DNA from: Closterium sp. NIES-65
Taxonomy: Eukaryota; Streptophyta; Zygnematophyceae; Desmidiales; Closteriaceae
Reading direction: 5' to 3'
Assembly: GCA_948144175.1 (NCBI GenBank)
Contig: CANXME010000549.1
Coordinates: forward strand, 1-64,000
DNA length: 64,000 nt
A program made the position numbers and the translations under genes. Shown here in pieces: positions 33,040 through 42,163 of the stretch (positions within the stretch are counted from its first letter, which is position 1; every line of letters starts with the position of its first letter). The notes under the pieces are model-generated. The model did no database searches. It worked only from the letters and a program-made list of their open reading frames with translations, and was not told where the DNA came from.

Positions 33040-33940
33040 TCGAGTCGCCCTCTCCCCTGCGGCCTCGCCGCCCACTCTGTCGCGGCCCCGCCCTGACCCT
33101 TACGCGGCCCCGCCGCCTGCTCCTTACGCGGCCCCGCTCCGGCCCCTTACGCGGCCCTTACGCGGCCCCGCGCCGGCTCCTAAGCGGCCCCGCGCCGGCT
33201 CCTACGCGGCCCCGTCCCCGGCTCCTACTCGGCCCCGCCACCGGCTCCATTGCGGCCCCGCCCCGGCTCCTACGCGGCCCTGTCCGCCGGCCCCTTACGC
33301 GGCCCCGCCGCCGGCCCCTTACGCGGCCCCGCGCCGGCCCCTTACGCGGCCCCGCGCCGGCCTCCTACGCGGCCCTGCCCCGGCTCCTACGCGGCCCCGC
33401 CGCCGGCTCCTACTCGGCCCCGCCGCCGGCGCTTACGCGGCCCCGCCGCCGGCCCCTTACGCGGCCCCGCGCCGGCCCCTTACGCGGCCTCTGCCCCGGC
33501 TCCTACGCGGCCCCGTCCCGGCTCCTTCACGGCCCTGCCGCCGGCCTCTGCTCGGCCCTGCGCCGACCCCTGCGCGGCCCTGCCGCCGGCTCCAACGCGG
33601 CCCTGCCCCGGCTCCTAAGCCGGCCCTACCGCCGGCCCTGCCGCCGGCTCCTACGCGGCCCTGCCCCGGCTCCTACGCGGCCCTACCGCCGGCCCCTTCG
33701 CGGCCCCGCCCCGGTTCTCTTACGCGACCCCGCCGCCTCACCTGCAGCAGTCGGGCGGCCGGGCAGCCGAGCCGCCCAGTCGCCGAGCCGCCCGGGAGCC
33801 GAGTCGCCCTGCACCCGAGCCGTCCGTCGCCGAGCCGCCCGGGAGCCGAGCCGCCCTGCACCCGAGCCGCCCTGCCGCCGAGCCGCCCGGGAGCTGAGCA
33901 GCTGTACACCCGAGCCGCCCGGTCGCCGCTCTGCTTTTCT
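33040..33940 (+). repeat. GC-rich minisatellite leader of element F
   Basis: 33061-33720: units of about 20 bp such as CGGCCCCGCCGCCGGCTCCT. 33745-33940: units of 17-18 bp such as GAGCCGCCCGGGAGCC. The open frames here are repeat translations. The Gag ATG lies at 34035. Confidence 0.85.
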
Positions 33941-34034
33941 GTCGAGCTGCACGGCCTGCCCTGCCTGGTGAGCACAGTCCCTCTGTCACTGCGCCCTCTT
34001 TCCCTACTGCTTGCACTGCTTCGCTGTCGTCATC

Positions 34035-37000
34035 ATGGCCACCCCTAGTGTCCTAGCCTTTGACGCCGAGGGTCGCGCCATTGATTTTGAGGTCTGGCTA
34101 GATGACCTGCAGCTTTTCTTACAGTGCGACAGAGCTGACAGCCTTTCTCTCTTTGACCTCACCTCTGGCGCCTCTCCTGCTCCTGCTGCCGATGCTGATC
34201 CCACTGTCCGCTCTCAGTGGGCCACCCGCGATGCTGCTGCACGTCTTGCTGTGCGTCGCCACCTCCCTACCTCTGAGCGTGCGCAATTTAGTCAGTACAA
34301 GAGTGCTCAGACCTTGTACGACGCTGTAGTTGCACGCTACTCCTCTCCTGCCACTGCTGCACTGAGCCGTCTCATGCTTCCCTACCTCTTTCCTGACCTC
34401 TCTGCCTTTCCCACTGTCGCTGACCTCATTACGCACCTCCGCACTAGTGACACTCGCTACCGCGCCGCCCTTCCTGCTGAGTTCTGCGCTAAGAACCCCC
34501 CCCCCATGTACATCAGTCTCTACTACGTAGTCGCACGCCTCCCTGACTCCCTCCGCGTAGTCAGGGACCACTTTCTCGCAGTCTGTCCCACCACTCTCAC
34601 CGTCGACCTCCTCGAGAAGGCCCTCCTCGCAGCGGAGAAGAGCATAGTCGCTGTCGGTGCCTCTCGTGGTGACCCTCGCACCCCCATCTTTGAGGGGTGC
34701 TCTCCTTCCCCCTTGCTGCCCTCTGTTGCCTCTGCTGCTGCGGCCGACCTGCTTGGTCTTGAGTCGGTCGGCGCGGCGTCTGCCCCTAGTGGGAGACGTC
34801 GCTCTGGCAAGGGCAAGGGGGGCAAGGGCGCGGGCGGAGCTGGAGGGGGCGGTGGCGGTGGCGGCGGAGGCGGCGGAGGGAGTGGGGGTGGCGGCGGGAG
34901 TAGTGGTAGTGGTGGTGGTGGTGGTGGCAGCAGCGGCGGAGACGGTGGTGGTGGTGGCACTGGTGGTGGTGGAGGCAGCAGCGGGAGTGGAGGCGGTGGA
35001 GGTGGAGGCGGTGGAGGTGGAGGCGGTGGAGGCGGCGGCGGAGGAGGCGGTGGTGGTGGAGGAGGTGGAGCTGGTCGTGGTGTTACCCAGCAGCGTAGCG
35101 GCGGTGGTGGTGGCCAGCGCTCGCAGCGGCAGCAGCAGCAGCGTTCGCGGGACATCCCTCCGCCTCAGCAGCTTCGTGAGTGGTACACTGCGCGTCAGAG
35201 GGGTGGGGGTACTGGTCCCTGCACCTACGTTCTTCGTTCCGGCGACCGCGCGGGTGAGCAGTGTGGGGGTGCCCACTCCACCCAGCGCTGCTTTGGCCGC
35301 CTGACGGACGCTTGGCGTCAGCAGTTCCCCGGGGCTAGTGAGATCCCTCGCTGGGATGAGCTCCTTAGGGCTGGTGTAGCGATCTTTGATCTTGATTTTG
35401 ATGCTATCCTTTCTGCTATGTATGCTGTGACTTATAGTGAGGAGAATGAGGGTTACCGGTGTTTCCAGCCCGACCCGGGCATTGGTACTGCTGCCCTAGG
35501 TACTTGTGAGGCTGCTGCTCTAGGTGCCAGTGCGTCTGCGCTCTCAGGTACTAGTGAGCCTGCGCTCTCAGGTGCTGGTGAGACTGCGCTCTCAGGTACT
35601 GCGTCGCCCTCGTCCTCCCTCACTTTCACACTTGACTCTGGGGCTTCTCGCTCCTTCTTTCGAGACCGCACTACCCTCACGCCACTTGGCCGACCGGTTG
35701 CGGTCTCCCTTGCTGACCCCTTTGGGGGTCCTGTCCTGTCTCACTTCTCCACTGTCCTCCCGTGTCCGGCTGCCCCTTCGGGCACCCTGTCTGGTCTGTA
35801 CCTTCCCTCGTTCTCTACGAACTTGGTGAGTGGTGCGGACCTACAGGATGCGGGGGTTCACCAGTTCACTCCTGCGAGGCGACGGGTGACCCACTGCACG
35901 GACGCAGACACAGGCCGACACCTGGCCACCTTTTCGCGTCGGCCGGGGTCGAGTCTCTACACCCTGACCACTTCGTCTCCTCCTGTCCCTGTGTCTGGTC
36001 AGGTAGCTGCGTCAGGTCAGGTGTTTGCTGCTGCGTCCCGGTCAGGTCCTGAGTCTGCCCCCTGTTCCTGTCGCCTCCTGTCTCACGAGACTCTCCTGTG
36101 GCACCACCGTCTCGGCCACCCCTCCTTGGCTCGTCTTCGGAGCATGGCTTCCCGTGTCCTTGTCTCTGGTCTTCCCCGGTCTCTCCCTCCTCCCCCCCCC
36201 GGGCCAGGGCCTTCCTGTGTCCCCTGTGTCGAGGGTCGCCTCCGGGCTGCTCCTCACTCTTCCCACTTCCCCCCGACAGAGGCTCCGCTGCAGACGCTTC
36301 ACATGGATGTGTGGGGCCCGGCCCCCGTCCGTGGGCAGGGTTACGAGCGCTACTTCCTGTTGGTGGTTGACGACTACTCGCGTTACACCACAGTCCTCCC
36401 CTTGCGCAGCAAGGGTGCTGTCACTGAGGTGCTGATCGACTGGATCCGCGAGGCTCGTCTCCAGCTCAGGAAGAGCTTCGGCTCTGACTTTCCTGTTCTG
36501 CGTCTGCACTCGGACAGAGGCGGAGAGTTCTCCTCTCGCCTTCTGCGAGACTACTGTCGTGCACGGGGGATCCGCCAGACCTTCACGCTTCCGGACTCAC
36601 CACAGCAAAATGGGATTGCTGAGCGCCGCATTGGCATGGTCATGGATGTCGCTCGTACGTCCATGATGCATGCGGCTGCCCCCCATTTTCTGTGGCCGTT
36701 TGCGGTGAGGTACGCGGCGCATCAGCTCAACCTTCACCCGCGGGTCTCTAGGCCTGCGATGTCCCCAGCCTTACTGTGGACGGGGAAGGTTGGCGATGCG
36801 TCTGTGTTTCGTGTCTGGGGATCTCGGGCGTTTGTCCGCGACTTGTCTGCGGACAAGCTGTCCCCTCGTGCTGCTCCCTGTGTCTTCCTTGGCTTCCCCA
36901 CTGACGCCCCAGGGTGGCAGTTCTACCACCCCTCCTCTCGTCGTGTTCTGTCCTCCCAGGACGTCACGTTCGACGAGTCGGTCCCCTTCTACCGTCTCTT

Positions 37001-40000
37001 CCCCTACCGCACCCCTTCCCTCCCCCCTCCCCCGGACTTCCTTGTGCCGGTTCCCCCCCCGGTAGACCCCCTTCCCCCTCAGGTTCCTGCTCCCTCAGGT
37101 GTGTCCCAGGTAGACGCCGTTGACCCGGTCGAGGTTACTGGTGACTCTGGTGCTGCTGCGGGTGCTGAGCCTGGGGGTGCTGACTCTGGGGGTGCTGTCC
37201 GCCGGGGTGCTGAGCCTGGAGGAGCTGCTGCTGGGGGTCCTGAGCCTGGGGGTGCTAGTGCGGAGGGTGCGGAGCCTAGGAGTGCTGCGCCGGGGGGTGC
37301 TGTCACTGGAGGTGCTGGGTCTGGGGGTGCTGAGTCGGGAGCTGCTGAGCCTGGGGGTGCTGAGTTGGGGGCTGCTGCGCCTGGGGGTACTGTGTCTGGA
37401 GCTGCTGAGCCTGGGGGTGCTGCGTCTGGAGCTACTGCGCCTGGGGTTTCTCCTGCTGCTCAGCCTCCCCGGGAGCCTCTCTCTCCACAGGAGCTGCGCG
37501 AGTGGTTCGCTCGTCGTTGGAGGCGTGCTGCTGAGTCTGGGGGTGCTGCTGGAGCTGGAGCTGGACCTTCTTCGACTGACGAGGGTGCTGGTGCTGCCGG
37601 TCCCGGAGCTGCTGGGCCTGCGGGTCCTCTTGGAGCTGGCACTGCTGAGGGTGTTGGTGCTGAGACTGCTGCTGTTGGTCCTGCTGCTGGAGGAGTTGGT
37701 GGCCCTGGTGCTGTCGCTGAGGGTGCTGGAGCTGTCCCTGCTGCGCCTGGAGCTGCTGAGCGGCCTCGACCGTACTTCGTTCCGCTACTGCAGCATGTTC
37801 TCGGTCTTTCTCCTCCGGTAGAGAGTCCACCGCCTGTCCAGTCGCAGTCCCTTCTGGAGCCTTCCTCTCCGCTACCTGCTCCCTCTCCTTACACTGGTCC
37901 TACTGGAGGTCTTGCTGAGCGTCGTGAGCCTGCGTCTCGTCCTGCGTCGCCTGTTCGTCCTGCTCGCGCTAGTGGTCGCAAATCGCGTCAGCGTCCTCCT
38001 CCTGTCCCTGGCACGCACCAGATGTCTTTGCGTCCGTCCACTGCTCCTCTGCGTGCCCCTTTGCCTTCTCCTCCTGCGTCCTCTCTTCCTGCGCTTGCCG
38101 ACCCTGCGTCGGACTCTCTGCGTGCTGCCAGTCCTACTGTCACGCGTTTCCTTGCTACTGTGGTCACTGACCCTTCTTTCGAGTCTTCTGCTGCGTCTCC
38201 CCTACTCACTGAGCTTGTCGACTTTGCTGCTCGCTGTCGCTTAGACTACGCTGCTAGTCTTGTTGCTGAGTCTGCGTCTGTCTGTCCTCCGTCCGTCGGG
38301 GGTGAGTGTGCTCTTGGCACGGACGTCCTAGAGGACAGGCAGGAGGAGTTACAGTGTCTAGCGGCTGCTTCACCTCATCTCGCGTCTGTACTGCTTGCCC
38401 CTGAGGGAGACCCGGATGCACTAGACATCCCGACTCCGCGTTCTTACGCGGAGGCTGTAGAGGGTCCCTACTCCTCTCAGTGGCAGGCAGCTATGGATGC
38501 AGAGATGGCCTCCTGGAAGTCCACAGGCACCTACGTTGACGCAGTTCCCCCTCCTGGGGCGAACATCGTCAGTGGCATGTGGATCTTCAGGGTGAAGCGG
38601 CCGCCGGGCTCTCCGCCTGTCTTCAAGGCGCGTTACGTCGCTCGTGGCTTCAGTCAGCGGCAGGGAGTTGACTACTTTCAGACCTTCTCTCCCACCCCGA
38701 AGATGACTACTCTTCGGGTGCTGCTGCACGTTGCCGCTCAGCGCGACTACGAGCTTCACTCTCTCGACTTCAGCACTGCGTTCCTGCAGGGTAGCCTGCA
38801 CGAGGAGATCTGGCTGCGCCGTCCGCCTGGCTTCACTGGGACTTTCCCTCCTGGCACCCAGTGGAGCCTCCGACGGCCAGTCTACGGTCTCCGCCAGGCA
38901 CCGCGTGAGTGGCACGACACACTGAGGACTACGCTTGCGGCTCTTGGGTTTGCTCCTTCCACTGCTGACCCGTCGCTGTTTCTTCGCACCGACACTTCCT
39001 TGCCGCCGTTCTACATCCTCGTGTACGTCGACGACTTGGTCTTTGCCACAGCGGACACTGCTGGACTCGCCTACGTGAAGTCCGAGCTGCTGAAGAGACA
39101 CACGTGCACAGACCTGGGTGAACTGCGCAGCTACCTTGGCTTGCAGATCACTCGGGACAGAGCACGCCGCACCATTACCCTGACTCAGTCACACATGGTG
39201 CAGCAGGTCCTTCAGCGCTTCGGCTTCACGTACTCCTCGCCTCAGGCCACTCCTCTGCCTACTCGCCACTCGCTCTCAGCTCTGCCTTCGGATGAGTCCG
39301 TAGAGTCGAGTGGCCCGTATGCAGAGCTTGTTGGCTGCCTCATGTACCTGATGACCTGCACACGACCTGACCTTGCATACCCTCTGAGCATCCTTGCACG
39401 CTATGTTGCTCCTGGGAGACACCGACCTGAGCACATGGCTGCAGCGAAGAGGGTACTGCGCTACCTGTGCAGTACGTCGGGCATGGGGCTAGTGCTTGGA
39501 GGGCGGAGTCCAGTGGTCCTTACGGGCCACGCCGACGCTTCTTGGGCTGACGACCAGGCTACGCAGCGGTCGTCACAGGGTTACACCTTCAGCCTTGGTT
39601 CCGGCTCTGTCTCGTGGCGGTCTACTCGCTCGTCTTCTGTTCTCGGCTCCAGTTGTGAGGCTGAGATCTACGCCGGGGCCATGGCTGCGCAGGAGCTTCG
39701 CTGGCTCACCTACCTGCTGACTGACCTTGGAGAGCCGCCTCGTTCTCCTCCAGTGCTGTACGTAGACAACAAGGCCATGCTGGCCTTGTGTCGAGAGCAG
39801 CGTCTGGAGCACAGAACGAAGCACATTGCTCTCCGCTACTTCCTTGCTCGTGAGCTGCAGCAGCGTGGTCAGCTGCGACTTGCGTACGTGGCCTCTGAGG
39901 CCAACACTGCTGATGTGTTCACCAAGGCACTCGCGCCTTGTGACCATCAGCGCTTCTGTACCCAGCTGGGTCTTGTGCCTGTCTTGCCTCACTTGCTCTC

Positions 40001-40007
40001 TTCCTGA
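34035..40007 (+). CDS. Copia gag-pol polyprotein of element F (1990 codons, intact)
   Basis: Start chosen at ATG 34035 (MATPSVLAF), conserved in C and D; an in-frame ATG lies 8 codons upstream. Order: Gag core (about 1-230); poly-glycine tract (about 265-360); PPQQLREWY; a zinc-knuckle-like C-x13-C-x3-H-x4-C (about 395-418); protease LDSGASRSFF (near 533); pre-integrase WHHRLGHPS ... CVPC (near 690-730); integrase with D about 757 (DVWGP), D about 826 (LHSDRGGEF) and E about 862; Ala/Glu/Pro/Gly repeat linker and PQELREWFARRW; reverse transcriptase LDFSTAFLQG and YVDD (1664-1667); RNase H HADASWADD, EAEIYAGAMAAQELRW and TADVFTKAL. Gag and Pol share one frame, so Gag excess would need processing or splicing control. 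No missing catalytic residue was seen. Confidence 0.96.
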   Translation: MATPSVLAFDAEGRAIDFEVWLDDLQLFLQCDRADSLSLFDLTSGASPAPAADADPTVRSQWATRDAAARLAVRRHLPTSERAQFSQYKSAQTLYDAVVARYSSPATAALSRLMLPYLFPDLSAFPTVADLITHLRTSDTRYRAALPAEFCAKNPPPMYISLYYVVARLPDSLRVVRDHFLAVCPTTLTVDLLEKALLAAEKSIVAVGASRGDPRTPIFEGCSPSPLLPSVASAAAADLLGLESVGAASAPSGRRRSGKGKGGKGAGGAGGGGGGGGGGGGGSGGGGGSSGSGGGGGGSSGGDGGGGGTGGGGGSSGSGGGGGGGGGGGGGGGGGGGGGGGGGGGAGRGVTQQRSGGGGGQRSQRQQQQRSRDIPPPQQLREWYTARQRGGGTGPCTYVLRSGDRAGEQCGGAHSTQRCFGRLTDAWRQQFPGASEIPRWDELLRAGVAIFDLDFDAILSAMYAVTYSEENEGYRCFQPDPGIGTAALGTCEAAALGASASALSGTSEPALSGAGETALSGTASPSSSLTFTLDSGASRSFFRDRTTLTPLGRPVAVSLADPFGGPVLSHFSTVLPCPAAPSGTLSGLYLPSFSTNLVSGADLQDAGVHQFTPARRRVTHCTDADTGRHLATFSRRPGSSLYTLTTSSPPVPVSGQVAASGQVFAAASRSGPESAPCSCRLLSHETLLWHHRLGHPSLARLRSMASRVLVSGLPRSLPPPPPGPGPSCVPCVEGRLRAAPHSSHFPPTEAPLQTLHMDVWGPAPVRGQGYERYFLLVVDDYSRYTTVLPLRSKGAVTEVLIDWIREARLQLRKSFGSDFPVLRLHSDRGGEFSSRLLRDYCRARGIRQTFTLPDSPQQNGIAERRIGMVMDVARTSMMHAAAPHFLWPFAVRYAAHQLNLHPRVSRPAMSPALLWTGKVGDASVFRVWGSRAFVRDLSADKLSPRAAPCVFLGFPTDAPGWQFYHPSSRRVLSSQDVTFDESVPFYRLFPYRTPSLPPPPDFLVPVPPPVDPLPPQVPAPSGVSQVDAVDPVEVTGDSGAAAGAEPGGADSGGAVRRGAEPGGAAAGGPEPGGASAEGAEPRSAAPGGAVTGGAGSGGAESGAAEPGGAELGAAAPGGTVSGAAEPGGAASGATAPGVSPAAQPPREPLSPQELREWFARRWRRAAESGGAAGAGAGPSSTDEGAGAAGPGAAGPAGPLGAGTAEGVGAETAAVGPAAGGVGGPGAVAEGAGAVPAAPGAAERPRPYFVPLLQHVLGLSPPVESPPPVQSQSLLEPSSPLPAPSPYTGPTGGLAERREPASRPASPVRPARASGRKSRQRPPPVPGTHQMSLRPSTAPLRAPLPSPPASSLPALADPASDSLRAASPTVTRFLATVVTDPSFESSAASPLLTELVDFAARCRLDYAASLVAESASVCPPSVGGECALGTDVLEDRQEELQCLAAASPHLASVLLAPEGDPDALDIPTPRSYAEAVEGPYSSQWQAAMDAEMASWKSTGTYVDAVPPPGANIVSGMWIFRVKRPPGSPPVFKARYVARGFSQRQGVDYFQTFSPTPKMTTLRVLLHVAAQRDYELHSLDFSTAFLQGSLHEEIWLRRPPGFTGTFPPGTQWSLRRPVYGLRQAPREWHDTLRTTLAALGFAPSTADPSLFLRTDTSLPPFYILVYVDDLVFATADTAGLAYVKSELLKRHTCTDLGELRSYLGLQITRDRARRTITLTQSHMVQQVLQRFGFTYSSPQATPLPTRHSLSALPSDESVESSGPYAELVGCLMYLMTCTRPDLAYPLSILARYVAPGRHRPEHMAAAKRVLRYLCSTSGMGLVLGGRSPVVLTGHADASWADDQATQRSSQGYTFSLGSGSVSWRSTRSSSVLGSSCEAEIYAGAMAAQELRWLTYLLTDLGEPPRSPPVLYVDNKAMLALCREQRLEHRTKHIALRYFLARELQQRGQLRLAYVASEANTADVFTKALAPCDHQRFCTQLGLVPVLPHLLSS

Positions 40008-40202
40008 CTTCACTTGTACTGTGATATATATATATACCTGCTCTTGCTTGTCTAGTAATATATATATGTCTGTACTCCTGCATGTGAACTGGTCTCTGGC
40101 CCTGCTCTTGTGCTCGGACTGTGTGGTGACTTTGTGATCCACCCTGAGCTTTCTTTGCTTTGCTTGACTGGTCTTGTGACCCCTTGTTCTCCCCACTTTG
40201 CC

Positions 40203-40212
40203 TATGGGGGTG
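40203..40212 (+). promoter_or_regulatory. Polypurine tract of element F
   Basis: TATGGGGGTG abuts the 3' LTR. The same tract precedes the 3' LTRs of A and C, so it is the likely plus-strand primer. Confidence 0.8.
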
Positions 40213-40349
40213 TGTCAGAACATATCTATAGCTTATACTATTGTGTAGGCTGTAGTGGGGTATCCCATAGGGGGTACAACCCAGTTAGGGTTTCATATTT
40301 GTACTGCCTTCATTCATAGCACACACATTCCTCTTCTCATTGTTTCACA
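40213..40349 (+). repeat. 3' LTR of Copia element F
   Basis: Identical to the 5' LTR (137 bp) and followed by the TCACC duplication at 40350-40354. Confidence 0.96.
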
Positions 40350-40354
40350 TCACC

Positions 40355-41316
40355 TTCACTGCAGTGAACTAGAATGACATTGGGCATGTCTGAATAATGA
40401 AAAGATCTTCACTTCCATGTAATCTCTAATAAAAAGCCCCCCTGCAAGTAGACACTCTGAAATCATCACGTTTACTACTCAGTGAACCAAGAGAGATTTA
40501 GGAATGGCATAATTAAAAAAGCTTCACGTGCGTACCTCCATTATCTCCACTTTCCGTTCTGCGAATAAGCAAAGGAAAGACTACAAAGTTATAGGGAAAA
40601 TGAAACAACATCAAGCGGATGAAAGACGACTTTGATAAATCCCAATGGCGGAGAGACAAGAGACGGAGTATAACAGATTTAGGAATGGCATAATAAAAAT
40701 AAACTTCACATGTGTGTTGAAATGTATTCGTATATATTTATAAATGCCTACAGTAGAGTTTAGTGTAGTTATATAGTTTCCTGCTTGGTGGTGCACCATT
40801 TGCCCATTTCCTTGACTATATCTTGTATGCCTTCTATTATTGAAACACTTTTCTCCTTCCAAAATCTCTCGACACTTTTCCTTCAACCCTTCAACTCGAA
40901 CTAAGTCACTCCTAACTATGGCTCCTAAGCCAAACTCACGCTAAATTCTTGACAGTGTGTACCTCCATTATCTCCACTTTCCGTTCTGCGAATAAGCAAA
41001 GGAAAGACGACAAAGTTATAGGGGAACCGAAACAACAATCTGCTTGGAAAGGCGACTTTGATAAATCGCAATGGCGGAGAGACAGAGTATAACATATCTA
41101 GGTAACAAAATCAGATCCGCATAACCGTACGACTTACCATGATTGATTATCATTCTGTCGCCGAAGACTCTCATGTTGTGTTGACACTCGTTTTCTGCCA
41201 GAGGAAGGTACATAACGGGAAGCAATAAAATATATTAGAAGCGTATAGATTTAAGAAAACTGACAGGCGGCGCGGTAACTGATAGATCTGTAGAAACAGC
41301 TCATCGATGGCGAAGT
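40355..41316. other. AT-rich gene-free stretch with internal direct repeats
   Basis: No convincing gene. A segment of about 140 bp occurs twice in direct orientation (40532-40672 and 40959-41096, starting GTACCTCCATTATCTCC; roughly 85-90% alike by eye). A shorter GATTTAGGAATGGCATAA block recurs at about 40494 and 40674. It may be a decayed non-coding repeat. 41317-41321 is TTAAG, the left duplication of element G. Confidence 0.6.
40532..41096 (+). repeat. Pair of about 140-bp direct repeats
   Basis: Copies at 40532-40672 and 40959-41096 share the block from GTACCTCCATTATCTCC through GCGGAGAGAC, with substitutions and small indels. The spacer is AT-rich and non-coding. Confidence 0.65.
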
Positions 41317-41321
41317 TTAAG

Positions 41322-41723
41322 TGTGAGAGGACGTCCCCGTTATAATATTTTCTCGCTATTATATTTTTCCGTTATCCTATTCTCCCTTTTCTCCTCTTTA
41401 TTTTGGTCTTTATCTCATCTCAATCGGCCTACTATTCTATTTTCTAGAGCCTTCTATTTATTCCTCTTATTTCCTACTTTTCCCACCGACATACCTATTA
41501 TACGGCACCGACAGCGCCGACAGTAGTGTATACGGTGTAATCTGGGCGTAATCCCAAGTGCCAATAGCCTTGCGTGCTTGTGCGCACTTGTGATTATAGT
41601 ATCGGGAAGGGCGTGTTCCCGAAGGTTCGTTTTATCTCGATTATCCTTGTATTCTCCGAGTATAAAAATGCCTTGTATTCAGTTTTAGTGACAAGTTTCG
41701 ATTGAGAATTCGATCCTATGACA
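41322..41723 (+). repeat. 5' LTR of gypsy element G
   Basis: TGTGAGAGGACGTCCCCG to CCTATGACA, 402 bp. The TATAAAAATGCC segment (about 41660) is a plausible TATA region. Confidence 0.94.
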
Positions 41724-41740
41724 CTTGGTAATCAGAGCCG
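41724..41740 (+). promoter_or_regulatory. Probable primer-binding site of element G
   Basis: CTTGGTAATCAGAGCCG follows the 5' LTR and contains a variant of the TGGTATCAGAGC initiator-Met motif with one extra A. The truncated copy at 23945 has the same region with one change. Confidence 0.6.
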
Positions 41741-42163
41741 TTCTCACTCGACGACTCTCGGCTAAGCAGCGGTCGCGGAAAAAATCGCCTCGAAAAACCG
41801 CCGGGGGCGACCAATTCAACGCCGATTTCTGGTAAGTACCAGTTCCGCGCTTTTCGAATTAACCCCCTCGCGTGGTTTTTGAACAAGATGGGTTCGCCGG
41901 CGACCAACGACATTACGCAGCAGCTCTTCGCGTAAATCGCCAAGATGGAAGCGGAGATGCGAGCGACGACTGAACGGTCGCGATTGGAGAACGAGCAGCT
42001 GCGAAACGAGCTGCAGCGCGTTACGTGGCTCCTCTCGACCATGAACATTCCTTCTTCGACGACTTCGCAGCAGTCGCAGCGTCAGTTCGAGGTTCCGAAA
42101 CTTCGCTCGCCGGAATCGTTCGACCCTAGCGATCGAAAATCCGACGTCAGGCGGTGGCTCGCG

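Larger units (their letters stand above)
32815..40349 (+). mobile_element. Copia element F, full length, apparently intact (7535 bp)
   Basis: Two 137-bp LTRs (32815-32951 and 40213-40349) are identical base for base by eye and flanked by TCACC duplications at 32810-32814 and 40350-40354. Internally: primer-binding site, hairpin, about 1.07 kb leader, a single uninterrupted gag-pol frame and a purine tract. Identical LTRs and an open frame imply a recent insertion by an element that may still be autonomous. Confidence 0.96.
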
